Assembly (NCBI RefSeq): GCF_000300275.1
Contig: NZ_AMRN01000012.1
Coordinates: forward strand, 62,001-126,000
Source: Thalassospira profundimaris WP0211
Lineage (GTDB): Bacteria; Pseudomonadota; Alphaproteobacteria; Rhodospirillales; Thalassospiraceae
Reading direction: 5' to 3'
DNA: 64,000 bases
The notes below the pieces were generated by a model. That model had not been told where the DNA came from and ran no database searches. It worked only from the letters and a program-made list of their open reading frames with translations. Made by a program: the position numbers and the translations under genes. This document shows positions 32,086 through 41,342 of the stretch, piece by piece (position 1 is the stretch's first letter; every line of letters begins with the position of its first letter).

Positions 32086-33543
32086 TTAGAACGGATAGTG
32101 GCGCTTGCCGCTCTGGATCGTGATCCAGCGCATTTCGGTGAATTCATCAATCGATGCCTGGGATCCGAAACGGCCATAGCCGGACGACTTCACACCGCCA
32201 AACGGCATCTGTGCTTCGTCCTGAACGGTCGGGCTGTTGATGTGGCAGATGCCGCTTTCAATGCGTTTGGCAACTTCCATCGCACGCGGAATGTTGGTCG
32301 AGAAGACCGCAGATGACAGGCCATATTCGCTGTCATTGGCGATGCGAACGGCCTCGTCCTCGTCCCCTGCGCGAATGACAACACAGATCGGGCCAAAGCT
32401 CTCCTCGGAATAGATTTTCATTGCCGGGGTGACGTGGTCAAGCAGGCTGGCATCCATCAGAACGCCGTCCTTGGCCTTGCCCGAACCGGCGACCAGTTTG
32501 GCACCCTTGGACACCGCGTCTTCGACCAGTTCCTCGATGCGATTGACCGCCTCGACACTGACAACACCGCCAAGGATGTTTTCGGCCTTGGCCGGATCGC
32601 CTGCGGTCAGGGTTTTGGCCTTGGCGGCCAGTTTGGCAACAAAGTCATCGGCAACCGCATTGTCAACAATCAGGCGTTCGGTCGACATGCAAATTTGGCC
32701 CTGGTTCATATAGGCGCCAAAGGCCGCACCATTAACCGCCTCATCAAGGTCGGCGTCATCCAGAACAAGGAACGGTGCCTTGCCACCCAGTTCAAGCAGA
32801 ACCGGCTTAAGGTGTTCAGCCGCAAGCTTGGCAATGATGCGCCCGACACGGGTCGAGCCGGTAAAGTTGATGCGACGCACGGCCGGATGGGCAATCAGGG
32901 TTTCAACGATTTCCGGCGCATCTTCCGGGGCATTGGTCACAACGTTGACAACACCTTCGGGCGCGCCGGCTTCAACCAGGCAATCTCCGATCAAACGATG
33001 CAGGGCCGGGCAAAGTTCGGACGCCTTGAGAATGACGGTATTGCCACAGGCAAGCGGCATGGCAATCGCGCGCGTACCAAGGATCACCGGGGCGTTCCAG
33101 GGCGCAATGCCCAGAACCACACCAACCGGCTGACGAATGCCCATGGCCATCAGACCCGGCGTGTCAGACGGAATGACATCGCCCTGAATTTGTGTCGTCA
33201 TGCCACCGGCTTCACGCAGCATATTGGCGGCAAGATGGGCGTTGAATCCACCCCACATGCGCGTGCTGCCGGTTTCATCAAGGACCAGCTGACCGAACTG
33301 ATCGCCCTTGGCCTCCATGATGTCGGCAGCCTTAAGCAGGATCTTGCGCCGTGCGCCCGGACCCATTTTCGACCATTCCGGGAAGGCGGCGGCGGCGGCA
33401 TCGGCGGCCTTGCGGGCATCGGCAGCATTGGCGGCCGCAGCCACGGTTGCGACTTCGCCAGTGACCGGGTTCTTGCGTTCAAAAGTGCGGTTGTTTGACG
33501 CACTTACGTCCTGATTGTTGATCAAAAGTTGGGCCTGATTCAT
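32086..33543 (-). CDS. NAD(P)-dependent aldehyde dehydrogenase (aromatic aldehyde type)
   Basis: 485 residues. NFTGSTRVGR is the cofactor loop, LELGGKAPFLVLDDAD contains the catalytic glutamate and MNQGQICMS the nucleophilic cysteine. The overall pattern fits the vanillin/salicylaldehyde dehydrogenase group. It oxidises an aldehyde to its acid. It is divergent from an AraC regulator, the likely activator. The natural aldehyde cannot be fixed from sequence, and no aromatic-ring genes are nearby. Confidence 0.87.
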   Translation of the reverse strand: MNQAQLLINNQDVSASNNRTFERKNPVTGEVATVAAAANAADARKAADAAAAAFPEWSKMGPGARRKILLKAADIMEAKGDQFGQLVLDETGSTRMWGGFNAHLAANMLREAGGMTTQIQGDVIPSDTPGLMAMGIRQPVGVVLGIAPWNAPVILGTRAIAMPLACGNTVILKASELCPALHRLIGDCLVEAGAPEGVVNVVTNAPEDAPEIVETLIAHPAVRRINFTGSTRVGRIIAKLAAEHLKPVLLELGGKAPFLVLDDADLDEAVNGAAFGAYMNQGQICMSTERLIVDNAVADDFVAKLAAKAKTLTAGDPAKAENILGGVVSVEAVNRIEELVEDAVSKGAKLVAGSGKAKDGVLMDASLLDHVTPAMKIYSEESFGPICVVIRAGDEDEAVRIANDSEYGLSSAVFSTNIPRAMEVAKRIESGICHINSPTVQDEAQMPFGGVKSSGYGRFGSQASIDEFTEMRWITIQSGKRHYPF

Positions 33544-33936
33544 GACGTTTCTCCTGAATTTTCATTATCAGCCGGACTGCGACGAAGCAAAATATTGCGC
33601 ATGACCAAACGGTCAAACGTCGCCTGACACAGCAGGGTGATGACCCGGACCTTGGCCCGGTTGATGTATTTTTCGGAGGATGCGGTCGCGTTTTTACCAA
33701 GATACTTCGCATCACGAAGTAAAATTGGTGGTTATCCTCCCCACTGTTGTTTTGATGTGTCAAAATAACAGGTTTGTATTCGTTGCATTCTTTTTGTTTT
33801 TGACGGTTTCTTTGACCTTTTTTCCAGTAGGCAATGGAAAGGTTCGAATGTAAAGGTGCCTAAATTGACAATTTAAGACGAAAAATTGTACATTTATACC
33901 TATAACTATTTGGGAATAGATGGGCGATAAAAAGGC
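33544..33936. promoter_or_regulatory. Divergent promoter region with three inverted repeats
   Basis: Between the aldehyde dehydrogenase and the AraC regulator, 393 bases without a gene. Inverted repeats: TGACC-AAAC-GGTCA (33602-33615), TACTTCG-CATCA-CGAAGTA (33703-33721) and TTTTGA-TGTG-TCAAAA (33750-33765). The part next to the regulator is very AT-rich. Any of the repeats could be an activator site. Confidence 0.45.
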
Positions 33937-34911
33937 ATGATTGATCGACAAGGTCATCCGTTTTCGGCCTCTGGCCGGGACGACGGTACCGAAAGCCCGT
34001 TTACGGATCTTGTCCCTGTCGCAGCACAGGCAATGATGGATCGTTTCGATCATCCGTTGTCGCAACAGGCCTGGGTAATGAACGATCCAGCGCGGCGAGA
34101 TCGCTGTTATGCAGTGTTGCTGCAAAGTGGCCGGGCCGAGGTTGGCTTGCGGCATGGCACGATCAGGTGTACGGCCCCCGCCCTGGTCTGGTTGCCGCTC
34201 GGTGAAACGCAGCGTTTCAGCGTTGGTCCCGGCAGTGATGGTTATTTGCTTTCCGTTGCGGAGGATCTGGTGGCACGCCATTGCGGTGATGGCAGTTCAG
34301 TGGCAGGTGGTCTTGCCGGGACTGGCCTGCCTTTGCGCTTTGCCGCAGACACCGTTCATAACGTTACCCCGCAAGAGGGCAGTGGCAATCTGGTGTTGCT
34401 TGAGCGCAGCTTTGAAGCCATCCGGTCTGAGCTGATGGGAAATGCACTTGGTGCCAGTCTTGTGGTTGGCGCGCATTTACATATCATTCTGACCATGGTT
34501 CTGCGTCTGGCAGAAGGCGTGATGGCGCAACGCAACCAGCATGGTCCGGGCTCAATCACCTTTCAGCGATTTTTGCAGGTGCTGGAGCTGCATTTTCGCG
34601 AACATTGGAATGTTGCCGATTATGCAAAGGCCCTTGGCGTCAGTGAACGCAGATTGGGGTCTGCGGTGTTGCGCGCAACCGGAAAGCCGCCCTTAACGAT
34701 TATCCATGAACGTGTCCTGCGCGAGGCCTGCATGCGTTTGGAACAATCCCCGCTTGGTGTGGCGCAGATCGCGTATGGTTTGGGTTTTCGCGATCCAGCC
34801 TATTTCAGCCGGTTTTTCAAACGTTATATGGGGGAGGCACCCGGTGGCTATCGCCGGTTACGACGTGCGCACGAGCGTTTGCGTGATGATACTTTTGCGG
34901 CCTGGCCATAG
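33937..34911 (+). CDS. AraC family transcriptional regulator
   Basis: 324 residues. N-terminal ligand-binding region of the AraC_binding_2 kind, C-terminal AraC helix-turn-helix pair (VADYAKALGVSERRLGSAV; GVAQIAYGLGFRDPAYFSRFFKRYMG). This layout is found in activators of aromatic or aldehyde catabolism. It is divergent from the aldehyde dehydrogenase gene, which is its most likely target. Confidence 0.88.
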   Translation: MIDRQGHPFSASGRDDGTESPFTDLVPVAAQAMMDRFDHPLSQQAWVMNDPARRDRCYAVLLQSGRAEVGLRHGTIRCTAPALVWLPLGETQRFSVGPGSDGYLLSVAEDLVARHCGDGSSVAGGLAGTGLPLRFAADTVHNVTPQEGSGNLVLLERSFEAIRSELMGNALGASLVVGAHLHIILTMVLRLAEGVMAQRNQHGPGSITFQRFLQVLELHFREHWNVADYAKALGVSERRLGSAVLRATGKPPLTIIHERVLREACMRLEQSPLGVAQIAYGLGFRDPAYFSRFFKRYMGEAPGGYRRLRRAHERLRDDTFAAWP

Positions 34912-35048
34912 GCCCGGTTTCGCCACTTCAGGCGGAATAAAGATGGATTCCCCTCAGGATAGAAGGTTGCGTTGCCTTTTTTTGATCCTACTTGTCTGCT
35001 TTAACCGTAATAACAAAGTCATGACCTGTTAGTTTGATTGGATCGACG

Positions 35049-35891
35049 TTGCGTAAAGGCAAAACCCTGTTTCTTGGTCTTTTGGCCGTTCTTGTCCTGC
35101 CATTTGGCATCAGCCTGGCAGAAGACCCGCCGGGTGAAAAAGCCAAGGAACGCTATACGTGGCGCAATGCGCCACGCCATTCTTCGGGTGTGGCGCCTGA
35201 TGCGGTCGCCAACCGGGATCAGGCGATTGTCATGGTGATGGCGGCCGAAACATTTGGCTGGCGCGCCTATTTCGCGGTTCATCCATGGATTATCTATAAG
35301 CGTGCCGGTGAAACCCGATATACCCGCTATGACGTGGTGGGGTGGGGCAGCGGCAATGTGGTGCGCCAGAATTACGCGATCCCGGATGGTCTTTGGTATG
35401 GCTCGAAGCCGGAACTTCTGGCGGCCCATCGGGGCGAGGCGGCCGAAAAGCTGATCCCCGAGATCGAACAGGCGATCAAATCCTATCCGTTCCCGCGCGA
35501 ATATCGCAGTTATCCGGGCCCGAACAGCAACACCTTTATCGCCCATATCGGCCGGGAAGTGCCGGGGTTGAACCTTGATATGCCAGCCAACGCAATCGGC
35601 AAGGATTATCGCCCGATCACAAATCCGGTTGGGCTTTCTTCCAGCGGACAGGGCGTGCAGGCCAACCTTTTGGGTGTCCTTGGTATGTCGCTTGGTCTGG
35701 AAGAAGGGATCGAGCTTAATCTGCTGGGGCTGAACTTCGGGATTGATTTCAACCGTCCGGCACTGCGTTTGCCATCGATTGGGCGATTGGGCATGGATAG
35801 TGTTGCGCAAACAACCGAAGCTTCGGAGCCCAACAGTGATCGTGCGGCCACCGAAACGGAAATTGATGTCGTCGCAGAACCAAGCAGTTAA
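35049..35891 (+). CDS. DUF3750 family protein
   Basis: About 280 residues. An N-terminal hydrophobic stretch (KTLFLGLLAVLVLPFGISLA) acts as signal peptide or anchor. The body carries WRAYFAVHPWIIYK, the RYDVVGWG segment and a GPNSNTFIAHIGREVPGL stretch with Asn, His and other polar conserved residues, as in DUF3750, whose function is unknown. No ATG fits: possible starts are TTG at 35049 (weak GGA six bases before) or TTG at 35034. An acidic tail ends the protein. Confidence 0.75.
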   Translation: MRKGKTLFLGLLAVLVLPFGISLAEDPPGEKAKERYTWRNAPRHSSGVAPDAVANRDQAIVMVMAAETFGWRAYFAVHPWIIYKRAGETRYTRYDVVGWGSGNVVRQNYAIPDGLWYGSKPELLAAHRGEAAEKLIPEIEQAIKSYPFPREYRSYPGPNSNTFIAHIGREVPGLNLDMPANAIGKDYRPITNPVGLSSSGQGVQANLLGVLGMSLGLEEGIELNLLGLNFGIDFNRPALRLPSIGRLGMDSVAQTTEASEPNSDRAATETEIDVVAEPSS

Positions 35892-36412
35892 TTAAGCTGC
35901 CAGATCGCGGCATTGAGCAGGGTGGCAAAAGCCACCCAAAGGGCGTAGGGCACCAATAGCATCCCGGCCAGACGGTCAATCTTCCAGAACGCAACCATGT
36001 TGGCAATGATCAGGCCAAGCAGGATTACGATATCAATCAGGCCCAATAGGGGTGACTGCGCGCCAAAGAACAAAAACGACCATGCAAGGTTAAGCGTCAA
36101 CTGACCTGCATAAAGGCCAAAGGCGCCTTTGGCGTTGGCGATGCCCACCTTGAGCCAGGCGCGCCAGCCGCTAAAGGCGATCATGAAATAAATGACGGTC
36201 CATACCGGGCCGAAAACCCAGTTGGGTGGGCGGAAGAACGGCTTGTTCAGTGCCGCATACCAGTCATTGACGCTGGTGGCTGTCACCGCCCCGCCAAATG
36301 CCGATATGATCAGACACAACACCATAAACGCAATCAGGGCAAACACACGGGTGCGATGGTTGGGGTGATGAATATGCCCTGCACTCATCATTTCCTGTTC
36401 GCTGTTGGTCAT
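35888..36412 (-). CDS. tspO: TspO/MBR family tryptophan-rich sensory protein
   Basis: 174 residues, five membrane helices after a hydrophilic His-rich leader. The TspO signatures are WYAALNKPFFRPPNWVFGPVWTVIYFMIAFSGW (quoted in parts: KPFFRPPNWVFGPVW, then a Trp-rich helix) and the last helix PYALWVAFATLLNAAIW. Family members bind tetrapyrroles and affect stress and photosynthesis regulation. It overlaps the end of the DUF3750 gene by 4 bases, tail to tail. Confidence 0.92.
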   Translation of the reverse strand: MTNSEQEMMSAGHIHHPNHRTRVFALIAFMVLCLIISAFGGAVTATSVNDWYAALNKPFFRPPNWVFGPVWTVIYFMIAFSGWRAWLKVGIANAKGAFGLYAGQLTLNLAWSFLFFGAQSPLLGLIDIVILLGLIIANMVAFWKIDRLAGMLLVPYALWVAFATLLNAAIWQLN

Positions 36413-36433
36413 GGTGTTGACGGGTCCTTTGGC

Positions 36434-37600
36434 CTAGTTGGTGACGTCGCCGATTGCGTCGATCAAGGCATCGAAATAGGGGTTCCAGGTCAGTCGGGCA
36501 TGGTACTTGCCCGGCTCCATATATCCCCATGCACTGCGCCAGAGCAGTGCTCGATCCGCTGGTCGTTCGATGTCTTCCTGACCGTTCTCGATGAAGACAA
36601 AGCTTCCCTTCGCACCGTAATACGGATTGTCGGGCGAGAACAGGGCGCTCAGATGTGAGAAACTACTGATCTGTTGATCGGGCAGATTGCTGTTGAGGTT
36701 CTCAATCCGGCTGTCGTTGCTTGGTGCGTTGACTTCATCATACCAGACCAGGCGTGAAGCCGGGTTGGTGAAATGCGTCTCAAAGCGATGAAGCATTGCA
36801 ATTGGATCGAGCACACTGTCGTCCGCGCTCATGGTAACAAGGGCGGGGCGGTCAAACGGCTTTGCGTCAAGCGCATCATCGACGTCGGTGACGCTGCGGT
36901 AATAAAGTGCCGATGCCTTGGTCGACAGGGATTGATAGTTGATCACGTTGTCTTCCGGATCGGCATCGACCCAATCCCACAGATACTGGACCAGTGGTGT
37001 CAGGAATAACAGATCACTGCCCGGCTCGATGCCCGGCGAAAACAGCAACAGCCCGTCAATGTCCGGGTTCCGAGCAGCGTAACTGGTGACAAGATTGCCA
37101 CCGGTTGAAAAACCACCCAGCCAGACTTCATCCACCTCGCGTTCCAGAAGCGCAACCTGATGGGCGACCGATCCCGTCCAGTCCTCATAATCGGGCAGGC
37201 TGAGATCACCCGGGCGGGTGCCGTGGCCAGGCAGCAACATCGACCGTGCGAGCCAGCCATCCTTGGCCATCGCCACTGCAATGTCGTGGAAGTACCAAGG
37301 GCTTGATCCCAGACCATGAACGAACAAAACCCCACGGCTGGGCTTATTTGCGTCCATTGGTTCAGGCCGAACTTCAAACGGAATGTTGCGCGCAATTTCC
37401 ATTTCATGGTCATCGGTCAGAAAAACCCGATGGGAGGCGATCCAGTCACGCGTTTCAGATACGTAATCCTCGAAATTATCCTGCATGTAGGGCGGGATGC
37501 CGGGTGACTGATCATAAAGCGCGTTTTCTGGCGGGAATGCACAGGCCGCAAGCAGGCTTGCCGGGATCAGGGCCAACAGGATTGTGCGAAGTGGGCGCAT
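36434..37600 (-). CDS. Alpha/beta hydrolase lipoprotein
   Basis: About 388 residues. A lipoprotein signal with lipobox LLAAC near residue 20 places it in the membrane envelope. The hydrolase fold shows VHGLGSSPWYF (oxyanion loop), the nucleophile elbow GGFSTGGN, an acid residue probably in MSADDSVLDP and a late histidine. Monoacylglycerol-lipase-like proteins share this pattern. The start at 37600 has AAGGA six bases before. Substrate unknown. It is 21 bases upstream of tspO in transcription order, so the two may form an operon. Confidence 0.8.
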   Translation of the reverse strand: MRPLRTILLALIPASLLAACAFPPENALYDQSPGIPPYMQDNFEDYVSETRDWIASHRVFLTDDHEMEIARNIPFEVRPEPMDANKPSRGVLFVHGLGSSPWYFHDIAVAMAKDGWLARSMLLPGHGTRPGDLSLPDYEDWTGSVAHQVALLEREVDEVWLGGFSTGGNLVTSYAARNPDIDGLLLFSPGIEPGSDLLFLTPLVQYLWDWVDADPEDNVINYQSLSTKASALYYRSVTDVDDALDAKPFDRPALVTMSADDSVLDPIAMLHRFETHFTNPASRLVWYDEVNAPSNDSRIENLNSNLPDQQISSFSHLSALFSPDNPYYGAKGSFVFIENGQEDIERPADRALLWRSAWGYMEPGKYHARLTWNPYFDALIDAIGDVTN

Positions 37601-37763
37601 GAGGTGTCCTTTGGCCAAGATGCTGAGAAATGATGTAAATTACTGAAATGACTACGTCAAATGTCGCACGACAGATCACTTGTTTGGGGCGTCTTATCGT
37701 GCGTTGGTGTGCCCGGATAGCGATAGGAAGATTATCGGATGCCAAGCTGAAATGGCAAGCAGC

Positions 37764-37779
37764 TGTGATGGCCGTCACA
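37764..37779. promoter_or_regulatory. CRP-like binding site
   Basis: TGTGA-TGGCCG-TCACA matches the CRP/FNR-superfamily palindrome exactly in both half sites, with flanking GC on each side extending symmetry to 37762-37781. It lies in a 333-base gene-free region between the hydrolase lipoprotein (start 37600) and the chemoreceptor (start 37934) and could act on either. Confidence 0.7.
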
Positions 37780-37933
37780 GCAAAGAGATAATGCATAATA
37801 TATGCGATTCAATTGGTATGATGATTTGTGACATGGTCACGGGCTGCCGACTTCAGTGTTTGTGAAGTGGTTCTAAAACAAGAAAACCTTGCCGATACCT
37901 TGGCAAGGAATATCCAAGGGGAAGGGGAATGCC

Positions 37934-39625
37934 ATGTTGTCACTGAGTTCGGTGAAAATCGGCACACGTATGCTGATTATTGTCGCGGGCGCGGTTCTTG
38001 CGGTGTTGCTGGTCGGGGCGTTCGGTCTGACCGAATTGCGCCAAAACATGCTTGAGGACCGCAAAACAAAAACGAAGAACCTTGTTGAATCCACAATCAA
38101 TTTGATTGGTCATTATCATGCGCTGGAACAGTCCGGCGAAATGACCACCGAAGAGGCGCAAAATGCCGCCAAAGGCGCTGTTGCAGCCCTTCGTTATGAT
38201 GAGAAGAACTATTTCTTTGTGTTTGATCACACACCGGTTCTTCTGATCCATGACATCAAGAAGGATCTTGTTGGCAAGAACTTGACCGACAATGTCGATG
38301 GATCGGGCAAATTCCTTTATCGCGAGTTCGTGCGCGTCGCCGAAGAGAAGGGCGAGGGTTTTGTCGATTATACCTACAAGGTCCCGAATTCGGATGATCT
38401 TCGTCCGAAGCTTTCATTCGTCAAGGATTTCAAACCGTGGGGCTGGATCGTCGCCACCGGCATTTACATCGATGATGTAAACGCTGTTTTCATGCAAATC
38501 ATGCTGGTGATGGGTGGTGTTGCCTTGGCGATCCTGGTTGCGGTTGTTGGCGTCTCGTTGATGATCAGCCGCGGTATTACCCGCCCGCTTTTCGATATTT
38601 CGGAAAACATGCTGCGTCTGTCGCAGGGCGATCACAATATCGAGGTTAATTACACCCACCAGAAAAGCGAGATCGGCGATCTGGCACGGGCGATGGATAT
38701 CTTCAAATCGAAAACCATCGAAATGGAAGAAATGCGCACCCAGCGTGAAGAGCAGGAACGCATCGCCGAAGAAGACAAGCGTGCGGCCCTTCGCAAAATG
38801 GCCGACAGTTTCGAAGCCAGTGTCGGGCAGGTTGTTGCCCAGGTGATCGAGGCATCGGGCAATATGCAAAGCTCTGCCAATGCGATGACCGATACCTCCA
38901 AGCAGGTCGGCGAACGTTCAACGGTTGTTTCGGCAGCATCGCAGGAAATGTCGACCAATGTGGAGACGGTTGCCTCGGCGGCTGAGGAACTGAGCACGTC
39001 TATTGCCGAAATCAGCAATCAGGTCGCCCAATCCGCAACCATCGCCAAAGGTGCTGTTCAAACCTCGGAAGAAACGCATCAGAAGATCGAATTGCTTGCA
39101 GAGGCGGCAAACCAGATCGGTGAAGTTGTTTCGCTGATCACCGACATTGCCGAGCAGACCAACCTTCTGGCCCTGAACGCAACGATCGAGGCCGCGCGTG
39201 CCGGTGATGCCGGCAAGGGCTTTGCTGTTGTCGCCAACGAGGTCAAGAACCTTGCAAACCAGACGGCAAAGGCAACCGAGGATATCCGGTCCCAGGTCAG
39301 CGACATTCAGGTCGCTACATCCAATGCCGTTAATGCGATTGCCGAAATTGCTGAGACCATCCGAAGCCTCGACGGGGCGACGACGACAATCGCATCCGCC
39401 GTTGAAGAGCAGGGGGCCGCAACCCAGGAAATCGCGCGCAACGTCGAACAGGCATCACACGGCAGCCGCGATGTATCTGAAAATATCTCGGGCGTGTCGA
39501 CGGCAGCAAATGACGCCGAAAAGCTTTCGGGCGAGGTGCTTGGCCTTGCCGAGGGGCTTGGACGTCAGGCGGCTGTTCTGAACGAAGCTGTTGAATCGTT
39601 CCTGGCCGAAGTGCGTAACGCCTAA
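37934..39625 (+). CDS. Methyl-accepting chemotaxis protein with single Cache domain
   Basis: 563 residues. Membrane helix at about 12-32, periplasmic sCache domain at about 35-185 ([40 protein letters not shown]), second helix at 190-212, HAMP domain, and a long MCP signalling coiled coil. The tip with [29 protein letters not shown] is intact. sCache receptors often bind short carboxylates or amines. A single chemoreceptor without other che genes here. AAGGGGAA precedes the start. Confidence 0.94.
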   Translation: MLSLSSVKIGTRMLIIVAGAVLAVLLVGAFGLTELRQNMLEDRKTKTKNLVESTINLIGHYHALEQSGEMTTEEAQNAAKGAVAALRYDEKNYFFVFDHTPVLLIHDIKKDLVGKNLTDNVDGSGKFLYREFVRVAEEKGEGFVDYTYKVPNSDDLRPKLSFVKDFKPWGWIVATGIYIDDVNAVFMQIMLVMGGVALAILVAVVGVSLMISRGITRPLFDISENMLRLSQGDHNIEVNYTHQKSEIGDLARAMDIFKSKTIEMEEMRTQREEQERIAEEDKRAALRKMADSFEASVGQVVAQVIEASGNMQSSANAMTDTSKQVGERSTVVSAASQEMSTNVETVASAAEELSTSIAEISNQVAQSATIAKGAVQTSEETHQKIELLAEAANQIGEVVSLITDIAEQTNLLALNATIEAARAGDAGKGFAVVANEVKNLANQTAKATEDIRSQVSDIQVATSNAVNAIAEIAETIRSLDGATTTIASAVEEQGAATQEIARNVEQASHGSRDVSENISGVSTAANDAEKLSGEVLGLAEGLGRQAAVLNEAVESFLAEVRNA

Positions 39626-39653
39626 GCCTTAGAGACGATCACGCAAAACAAAA

Positions 39654-39686
39654 CCGCCAGTCCTGCAACAGGGCTGGCGGTTTTTT
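39654..39686 (+). terminator. Intrinsic terminator after the chemoreceptor gene
   Basis: CCGCCAG and CTGGCGG, with inner TCCTG and CAGG pairing, followed by TTTTTT. A run of A precedes it, so it can also serve the convergent GST gene. Confidence 0.92.
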
Positions 39687-39713
39687 CATGATCTTGTGGT
39701 TTGGTCCATCTGG

Positions 39714-40415
39714 TCAGGATTTCTGGGTGCTTTTCGCCGTTTGACCAAACAGGACCTTCTTGTCTTCTTCACTCATTTCGCCTGCGCGCAGACCTTCGCC
39801 AGCCTTATAGGCCGCAATCGTTGCCGGACGGGATTGTATGGCTTCGAACCAGCGTTTCAGGTTCGGGAACTCATTCAGGTCCTGCTGCTGTTTTTCGTGG
39901 CTGACTATCCATGGATAGCAGGCCATATCGGCAATCGTGTAGTCATCACCGGCAATGAATTTGCGGCCCTCAAGACGCTTGTTCAGAACGCCATAAAGAC
40001 GGTTGGTCTCGTTGACATAACGGGTGATCGCGTACGGGATCTTTTCCGGTGCATAGGTGCCGAAATGATGGTTCTGACCGGCCATCGGGCCAAGGCCGCC
40101 CATCTGCCAGAACAGCCATTCCATCACCGTTTTGCGCCCGCGCACATCACTCGGGATGAACTTTCCGGTTTTCTCGGCCAGATATTGCAAGATGGCGCCA
40201 GACTCAAACACCGTAATGGCGTCGCCACCATCGGCCGGATCGTGATCAATGATCGCGGGCATGCGGTTGTTGGGCGAAAAGGCCAGGAATTCCGGTTTGA
40301 ACTGATCGCCGGTACCGATATTGACCGGCACGATCTTGTAGTCCAGTCCGGCTTCTTCAAGGAACAGCGTGATTTTATGGCCGTTCGGGGTTGGCCAGTA
40401 ATACAGATCAATCAT
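39714..40415 (-). CDS. Glutathione S-transferase, YfcG-like
   Basis: 233 residues. Thioredoxin-fold N-domain (YYWPTPNGHKITLFLEEAGL; NRMPAIIDHD; FESGAILQYLAEKTGKF) and helical C-domain (KFIAGDDYTIADMACYPW). The TPNGHK start belongs to the YfcG/Ure2p-like (nu) group, which has disulfide reductase activity. It is divergent from a homologous GST gene; a TetR-type operator candidate stands between them. Confidence 0.92.
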   Translation of the reverse strand: MIDLYYWPTPNGHKITLFLEEAGLDYKIVPVNIGTGDQFKPEFLAFSPNNRMPAIIDHDPADGGDAITVFESGAILQYLAEKTGKFIPSDVRGRKTVMEWLFWQMGGLGPMAGQNHHFGTYAPEKIPYAITRYVNETNRLYGVLNKRLEGRKFIAGDDYTIADMACYPWIVSHEKQQQDLNEFPNLKRWFEAIQSRPATIAAYKAGEGLRAGEMSEEDKKVLFGQTAKSTQKS

Positions 40416-40496
40416 GGGCCAAAGGCTCCTTTAAACTATTCGTGATGGCGAATTCGATAATCGAAGCTTGCCAATCAGGTTGTTATCGGTCAATTT

Positions 40497-40510
40497 AAAA
40501 CGATCATTCC
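40497..40510. promoter_or_regulatory. TetR-type operator candidate between the GST pair
   Basis: AAAACGATCATTCC shares the 11-base core AACGATCATTC with a site in front of the peroxiredoxin gene (51109-51122), and resembles a site in front of the TetR gene at 52534-52547. It lies between two divergent GST starts. Confidence 0.5.
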
Positions 40511-40569
40511 AAAATGCAAGAGCCGGTCACGCCATTGTGTAACGGCGATACCAGGCAAGGAGACGTGTC

Positions 40570-41262
40570 ATGATCCGCTTCTATTACCACCCCACACCCA
40601 ACCCGCAGAAAATCTCGATGATGCTTGAGGCATCCGGTTTGCCCTATGAGGTCCTGCCGGTTGATACCCGTAAAGGTCAGCAGCATGACCCGGCCTTCCG
40701 CGCCATCAACCCGAATGGCAAGGTCCCGGCAATTGTCGATACCGACGGGTCGGGGGGCAAGGAAGTGCGCGTGTTTGATTCAAATGCGATCCTGCTGTAT
40801 CTCGCCGAAAAGTCCGGCAAGTTCCTGGGTAAGCCTGAAGATCGCGGTGAGTTCCTGTCGTGGTTGATGTTCATTGCCACCGGTCTGGGTCCGTTTTCAG
40901 GGCAGGCAGTGCATTTCCAGCATGTCGCACCTGAGGGCAGCGATTATGGCGTAAACCGTTATCGCAACGAAATCGCCCGCCATTATCAGGTGCTGGAAGA
41001 CCATATGGAAGGTCGTGATTTCATCGTTGGTGATGAGATGACGATTGTTGATATCTCGGCCTGGGGCTGGATCGACAAGGCCCCGTTCGTGCACAAGAAC
41101 CCGGATGTCTGGGACAAGTATCCCAACATCAAACGCTGGTTTGACGCGATCAACCGCCTGCCGGCAGCCGTCAGTGCGCGCGAGGTTGGCAAGGACCACA
41201 CCTTTAAGACGGAAATGGACGAAGACGCAAAACGCGCCATGTTCCCGTCGAACTACGCATAA
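40570..41262 (+). CDS. Glutathione S-transferase, YfcG-like
   Basis: 230 residues. N-domain with TPNPQKISMMLEASGLPYEVLPV, GKVPAIVDTD and FDSNAILLYLAEKSGKFLG; C-domain with RDFIVGDEMTIVDISAWGW. It is a clear relative of the divergent GST gene at 39714-40415. Both probably arose by duplication and share one control region. AGGAG stands eight bases before the ATG. Confidence 0.93.
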   Translation: MIRFYYHPTPNPQKISMMLEASGLPYEVLPVDTRKGQQHDPAFRAINPNGKVPAIVDTDGSGGKEVRVFDSNAILLYLAEKSGKFLGKPEDRGEFLSWLMFIATGLGPFSGQAVHFQHVAPEGSDYGVNRYRNEIARHYQVLEDHMEGRDFIVGDEMTIVDISAWGWIDKAPFVHKNPDVWDKYPNIKRWFDAINRLPAAVSAREVGKDHTFKTEMDEDAKRAMFPSNYA

Positions 41263-41289
41263 GCCGACGAAACGGCTCTGCAAACGAAA

Positions 41290-41316
41290 ACACCCCGGCC
41301 AGATTGGCCGGGGTGT
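41290..41316. terminator. Bidirectional terminator between GST and MHS transporter genes
   Basis: ACACCCCGGCCA and TGGCCGGGGTGT form a perfect 12-bp stem with a 3-base loop, flanked by AAA on one side and TTTGC on the other, between two convergent genes. Confidence 0.85.
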
Positions 41317-41342
41317 TTGCTTTACCGTATATGTCTTGGCAA

